Source: a bacterium
Lineage (GTDB): Bacteria; Vulcanimicrobiota; Xenobia; Xenobiales; JADMJV01
DNA: 41,395 nt
Assembly: GCA_030149525.1 (NCBI GenBank)
Contig: JASBRJ010000025.1
Location: forward strand, 1 to 41,395
Direction: 5' to 3'
The notes below the pieces were generated by a model. The model searched no databases, was not told the DNA's origin, and worked only from the letters and a program-made list of their open reading frames with translations. Shown here one piece after another: positions 38,778 to 41,395 of this stretch (within the stretch, counting starts at the first letter, position 1; each line of letters begins with the position of its first letter). Made by a program: the position numbers and the translations under genes.

Positions 38778-40025
38778 CAATTTATTGGGATGAACGAAGC
38801 GATTTTCCTTGGCTTCCGTAAGGGCCCGGTATGAACCGAAAAGCTGGTCGGCATTTTCTACCTTGTCGAGAGCGTCGTCGGTCTCGTTGTCCCCCGTGAA
38901 GGTCTTCAACACCTTGTAAAGCGTAGAGCGTTCTACCGGCTCCCGTCCCGCTTCAAAGATTATCTTTCTCAACCGACTCGGACTGAGGAGCTGCCCGTGG
39001 CGAGCGCCCGCTGCCGTGGAGATGCTTTCGTTGATCAAAGTGCCCCCTAGGTCGTTACAGCCGGATGTCAGCAGAAGTGACGCGAGCTTCTCCCCTTCCT
39101 TCACCCAGGAGGCCTGAATATTTCGGAAACTCTTACCTAACAGAATCCTTGCCAAGGCGTGAACATGGAGCACCTCATGGCCGCTCGGGCCCAGCGAGTC
39201 CGTCTTGAGTTCTTTCATAAAGGAAAGGGGTGCTTCCTGATAGACAAACCCTAGCGGAACAAACTCGGTGAAGCCGCCCGTCTCCGACTGCATATCTCGC
39301 AGCGTGAGCATATGATCTACCCAGTGCTTCTGGGTTTCCAGATGTCCAAACATCATGGTCGATGTCGTGCGAAGCCCTAGGCTATGAGCTTCCCGGATAA
39401 TTTGCTTCCATTGCTCTACCGTAATGCGACCGGGGGCGAGGGTATCTCGAAGCTTCTGATCCAAAACTTCGGCCGAGGTACCCGGCAATGTATCCAGGCC
39501 CGCCTTCTTCAGCTCCTGAAGATACTCCAGAGTGGAGCACTTTGAACGAACGGCTCCGTAGAGCACTTCCTCCGGACTGAAAGCGTGGATGTGGATATGG
39601 GGAAACTTCTCTTTGATCGCCCTGGTCAGTCGAATATAGAGGTCGCCCTCCATTTTGGGCGGCAGTCCGGCTTGAACGCAGACCTCTGTTGCGCCGAAAG
39701 CATCGGCCTGGTCGACTCTTCTCAGAATCTCCTCGAAATCCAGGTAGTATCCCTCTTCGTTTCGGTGATCGCGGCTAAAGGCGCAGAACCGACACGACTT
39801 GATACAAACATTGGTGAAGTTGATGTTCCGATTCACCACATAGCTCACTTGATCTCCGCACTGCTGGCGACGCAACAGGTCGGCTACAAGACTGAGAGAG
39901 AGAACCTGGCGCGGGGTCAAATCGAGCAGGCTGTAGGCCTGGTCGGCGCTCAGCTCATGGTCGGAAAGAGCTGCCTCCAGCGCCTCCCGCTGGGAAGGCT
40001 GGAACTCATCAAAGGGGTTGAGCAT
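38766..40025 (-). CDS. cofH: CofH, radical SAM subunit of FO synthase
   Basis: A 419-residue radical SAM enzyme. The cluster motif is C74-IKS-C78-RF-C81 in NFTNVCIKSCRFCAFSR; the preceding VSYVVNRNIN and the later HIHIHAFSPEEVLYG are characteristic of CofH, as is the GGTLINESISTAAGARHG block. It joins tyrosine-derived fragments to 5-amino-6-ribitylaminouracil, and with CofG forms the deazaflavin FO, the chromophore of coenzyme F420. The start ATG has AAGGAG 8 bases upstream. It overlaps cofG by 17 bases. MqnE-type enzymes are related but do not fit the motifs as well. Confidence 0.93.
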   Translation of the reverse strand: MLNPFDEFQPSQREALEAALSDHELSADQAYSLLDLTPRQVLSLSLVADLLRRQQCGDQVSYVVNRNINFTNVCIKSCRFCAFSRDHRNEEGYYLDFEEILRRVDQADAFGATEVCVQAGLPPKMEGDLYIRLTRAIKEKFPHIHIHAFSPEEVLYGAVRSKCSTLEYLQELKKAGLDTLPGTSAEVLDQKLRDTLAPGRITVEQWKQIIREAHSLGLRTTSTMMFGHLETQKHWVDHMLTLRDMQSETGGFTEFVPLGFVYQEAPLSFMKELKTDSLGPSGHEVLHVHALARILLGKSFRNIQASWVKEGEKLASLLLTSGCNDLGGTLINESISTAAGARHGQLLSPSRLRKIIFEAGREPVERSTLYKVLKTFTGDNETDDALDKVENADQLFGSYRALTEAKENRFVHPNKLSLR

Positions 40026-41160
40026 GGGATAATTCTCCTTGATGTCTGTTCAGATGCGACTCCAGGTCGGGGTCGATCCAGGTCTGAAAATCGAGATACT
40101 CCGGGTAGACCGGCAGGCGAGGTTGGAGCCTGAATCCTTCGGTGGCACAGAGGTTCGCCAGATCGTCGAGGTGTGGCCAGGGGGCCTCGGGGTTAATGAA
40201 GTCTTGAGTCAAAGGACTGATGCCACCCCAGTCGTTGATGCCGGCGTGTATCAAGCCTCGATGACCCTCGGGGGTGAGATTGGGAGGAGCCTGGACGTTC
40301 ATGGTGCCGAGCATCAGGCGCGCTACCGCAATTGTGCGGAAGAGTTCCTCATCCGAAACTTCAGGGAAGTCTTCCATCCTGGTGCCGTCTTTGGCTCGAA
40401 AGATCTGAATGATGACTTCCTGGATATGGCCGTACTTCTGATGAAGCTTTTGAATGGCGAGCAAAGTATCCACCCGCTCTTCCACCGTCTCTCCAATGCC
40501 CACCAGAAGTCCGGTGGTGAAAGGGATCCGCAACTTGCCGGCCTCTTCCATCATAGCTAGCCTTTTGGCAGGTTGTTTCGTAGGGGCGCTCTGATGAGGA
40601 CCGCCCACTTCGCAAAGCCGGGGGGAAACATTCTCCAACATGAGCCCTAGACTGACGTTCGTTTTCCTCAACGCGGCCATCTCAGGTCCGGTCAGTAAAC
40701 CCGCATTCGTGTGAGGGAGAAGTCCCTTCTCCAAACACAGTTCACTGACCCTCACCAGGTAATCGGCCGTAGTATTGAAACCAAACTCACCCAGGAGCTT
40801 ACGATAACTGGGGAAGACAGCCTCCGGTCGATCACCCAAGCAAAGAAGCGCCTCGTGACAACCCATCTCGGCACCGGAAGCCACGCAGCGGCCGATCTCT
40901 TCCAGTCCCATGGTGTGGGCTCCGCTGTCTTTCGGCCCTTTTCGGAAGGTACAGTAGGAACAACGGTCACGACACAGATTGGTGACCGGGAGAAACACCT
41001 TCGGGCTGTAGGTGAGCACCTTGCCGAAGTGCTCATCACGGATCTGAGCCGCCCGTTCGAGCAGTCGCTCTTCACCCTCTCGGATGAGCCGACACGCCTC
41101 GGAGTGACTCAAAGTTGCCGCGCCGGGACCGGTCCCGGCCTTGGGGGATAAGGTATTCAA
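40009..41160 (-). CDS. cofG: CofG, radical SAM subunit of FO synthase
   Basis: A 383-residue radical SAM enzyme with the CofG motif VTNLCRDRCSYCTFRKG (C63, C67, C70). The preceding GKVLTYSPKVFLP and the later NDWGGISPLTQDFINPEAPW are also CofG features. It catalyses the ring-closing step that completes the deazaflavin FO after CofH. It is separate from CofH, in contrast to the fused FbiC of actinobacteria, so the split arrangement is the archaeal/cyanobacterial type. The ATG at 41160 follows the ribD stop by 6 bases; the three genes form one operon. F420 finishing genes (cofC, cofD, cofE) are not in the window. Confidence 0.93.
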   Translation of the reverse strand: MNTLSPKAGTGPGAATLSHSEACRLIREGEERLLERAAQIRDEHFGKVLTYSPKVFLPVTNLCRDRCSYCTFRKGPKDSGAHTMGLEEIGRCVASGAEMGCHEALLCLGDRPEAVFPSYRKLLGEFGFNTTADYLVRVSELCLEKGLLPHTNAGLLTGPEMAALRKTNVSLGLMLENVSPRLCEVGGPHQSAPTKQPAKRLAMMEEAGKLRIPFTTGLLVGIGETVEERVDTLLAIQKLHQKYGHIQEVIIQIFRAKDGTRMEDFPEVSDEELFRTIAVARLMLGTMNVQAPPNLTPEGHRGLIHAGINDWGGISPLTQDFINPEAPWPHLDDLANLCATEGFRLQPRLPVYPEYLDFQTWIDPDLESHLNRHQGELSHAQPL

Positions 41161-41166
41161 AGCTCT

Positions 41167-41395
41167 TCAGGCTTCTGCCGGAGAAGGGACGGCACCTTTA
41201 TCGGTGGGGAGTTGATAAGGGATTTCAAGGACATCACCGGGCTTCCAGAGGTATCCCTCCACCAACAGATCATCGCCTACGGCAGTCCAACCGATATCGC
41301 GAAGTCTGTGGGCTTCGGTGACCTTGTCGAGGCCTACTCCTGAGACTGGTGAGATAGCGTTCTCGCCACCTAAAAGGACAGGGGCGATAAACCCT
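41167..41395 (-). CDS. ribD: RibD, C-terminal end of the reductase domain (partial)
   Basis: The minus-strand frame that enters the window at its right edge and stops at 41167 reads GFIAPVLLGGENAISPVSG, then GLDKVTEAHRLRDIGWTAVG and DDLLVEGYL, which is the C-terminus of the RibD reductase domain (APxLxGG and GDDLLxEGY). RibD makes 5-amino-6-(5-phosphoribitylamino)uracil, the precursor shared by riboflavin and F420. The visible part is about 75 residues; the start is outside the window. It is 6 bases upstream of cofG, and a last 20-residue Pro/Thr-rich tail follows the domain. Confidence 0.85.
   Translation of the reverse strand, partial: GFIAPVLLGGENAISPVSGVGLDKVTEAHRLRDIGWTAVGDDLLVEGYLWKPGDVLEIPYQLPTDKGAVPSPAEA

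Noticed and set aside
38766-41160. MqnC/MqnE menaquinone enzymes instead of CofG/CofH
   Set aside because: The cluster motifs, the flanking VVNRNINFTN and GGISPLTQDF blocks and the ribD neighbour all fit FO synthase better.
1-41395. tRNA genes, rRNA genes, CRISPR arrays and insertion sequences
   Set aside because: I scanned for cloverleaf ends, regularly spaced direct repeats and transposase motifs and found nothing that stood up. Short repeats inside Ala/Pro and Gly/Cys coding tracts are protein repeats, not arrays.

Overview
This is a bacterial chromosome segment. It is fairly G+C-rich by eye, densely packed, and mostly built of short operons whose genes overlap by 1 to 4 bases. It has Sec signal peptides, many type IV pilin-like (pseudopilin) genes, LytTR response regulators, a PilZ protein, a phasin-like protein and the coenzyme F420 genes cofG and cofH next to ribD. 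Together these suggest an environmental, probably diderm bacterium outside the well-studied phyla. The mix recalls Eremiobacterota/Vulcanimicrobiota or Armatimonadota-like lineages, but this is a low-confidence guess. I see no tRNA, rRNA, CRISPR array, IS element or prophage.

Layout. 1-829: an A+T-rich orphan gene. 839-2479 (-): an exported DUF4127 protein. 2591-5414 (+): pilin cluster A, a large PilX-like protein with an Ala/Pro then Gly-Cys tail plus two prepilins. 5439-12694 (+): a membrane-protein run of three tandem HTTM (vitamin K carboxylase-like) paralogues, a CPBP protease and an MFS exporter with a C-terminal monooxygenase-like domain. 12744-14754 (-): a small exported protein and a macro-SIR2 fusion. 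14869-17773 (+): pilin cluster B. 17770-21774 (-): an HExxH protein, a hydantoinase/oxoprolinase-type protein and an ion-transporter-type permease. 21864-22262 (+): a TTGCAAC repeat array in front of a phasin-like gene. 22420-25969 (+): pilin cluster C, more A+T-rich than its neighbours.

26029-28335 (-) is an exported CHAT-domain protease-like protein. It is divergent from a Met/Gly/Cys-rich small protein at 28543. Two LytTR regulators follow (28899-30446, -). 30647-35635 holds lineage-specific proteins that share a similar N-terminal style, including a thermolysin-like protease without a signal peptide, and an 86-bp inverted-repeat element that could be a structured RNA. 35789-38777 contains a small unknown, a TPR-like protein, an unknown gene coupled to a CrcB fluoride channel, a double zinc-ribbon protein and a PilZ protein. 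38766-41395 (-) is ribD-cofG-cofH, which links riboflavin precursors to the F420 chromophore.

The most distinctive features are three separate pseudopilin cassettes within 23.5 kb, the HTTM triplet directly behind cassette A, the CHAT protein beside a Met/Cys-rich peptide, the macro-SIR2 fusion, the phasin repeat array, and the group of signal-peptide-less proteins with a shared N-terminal pattern.
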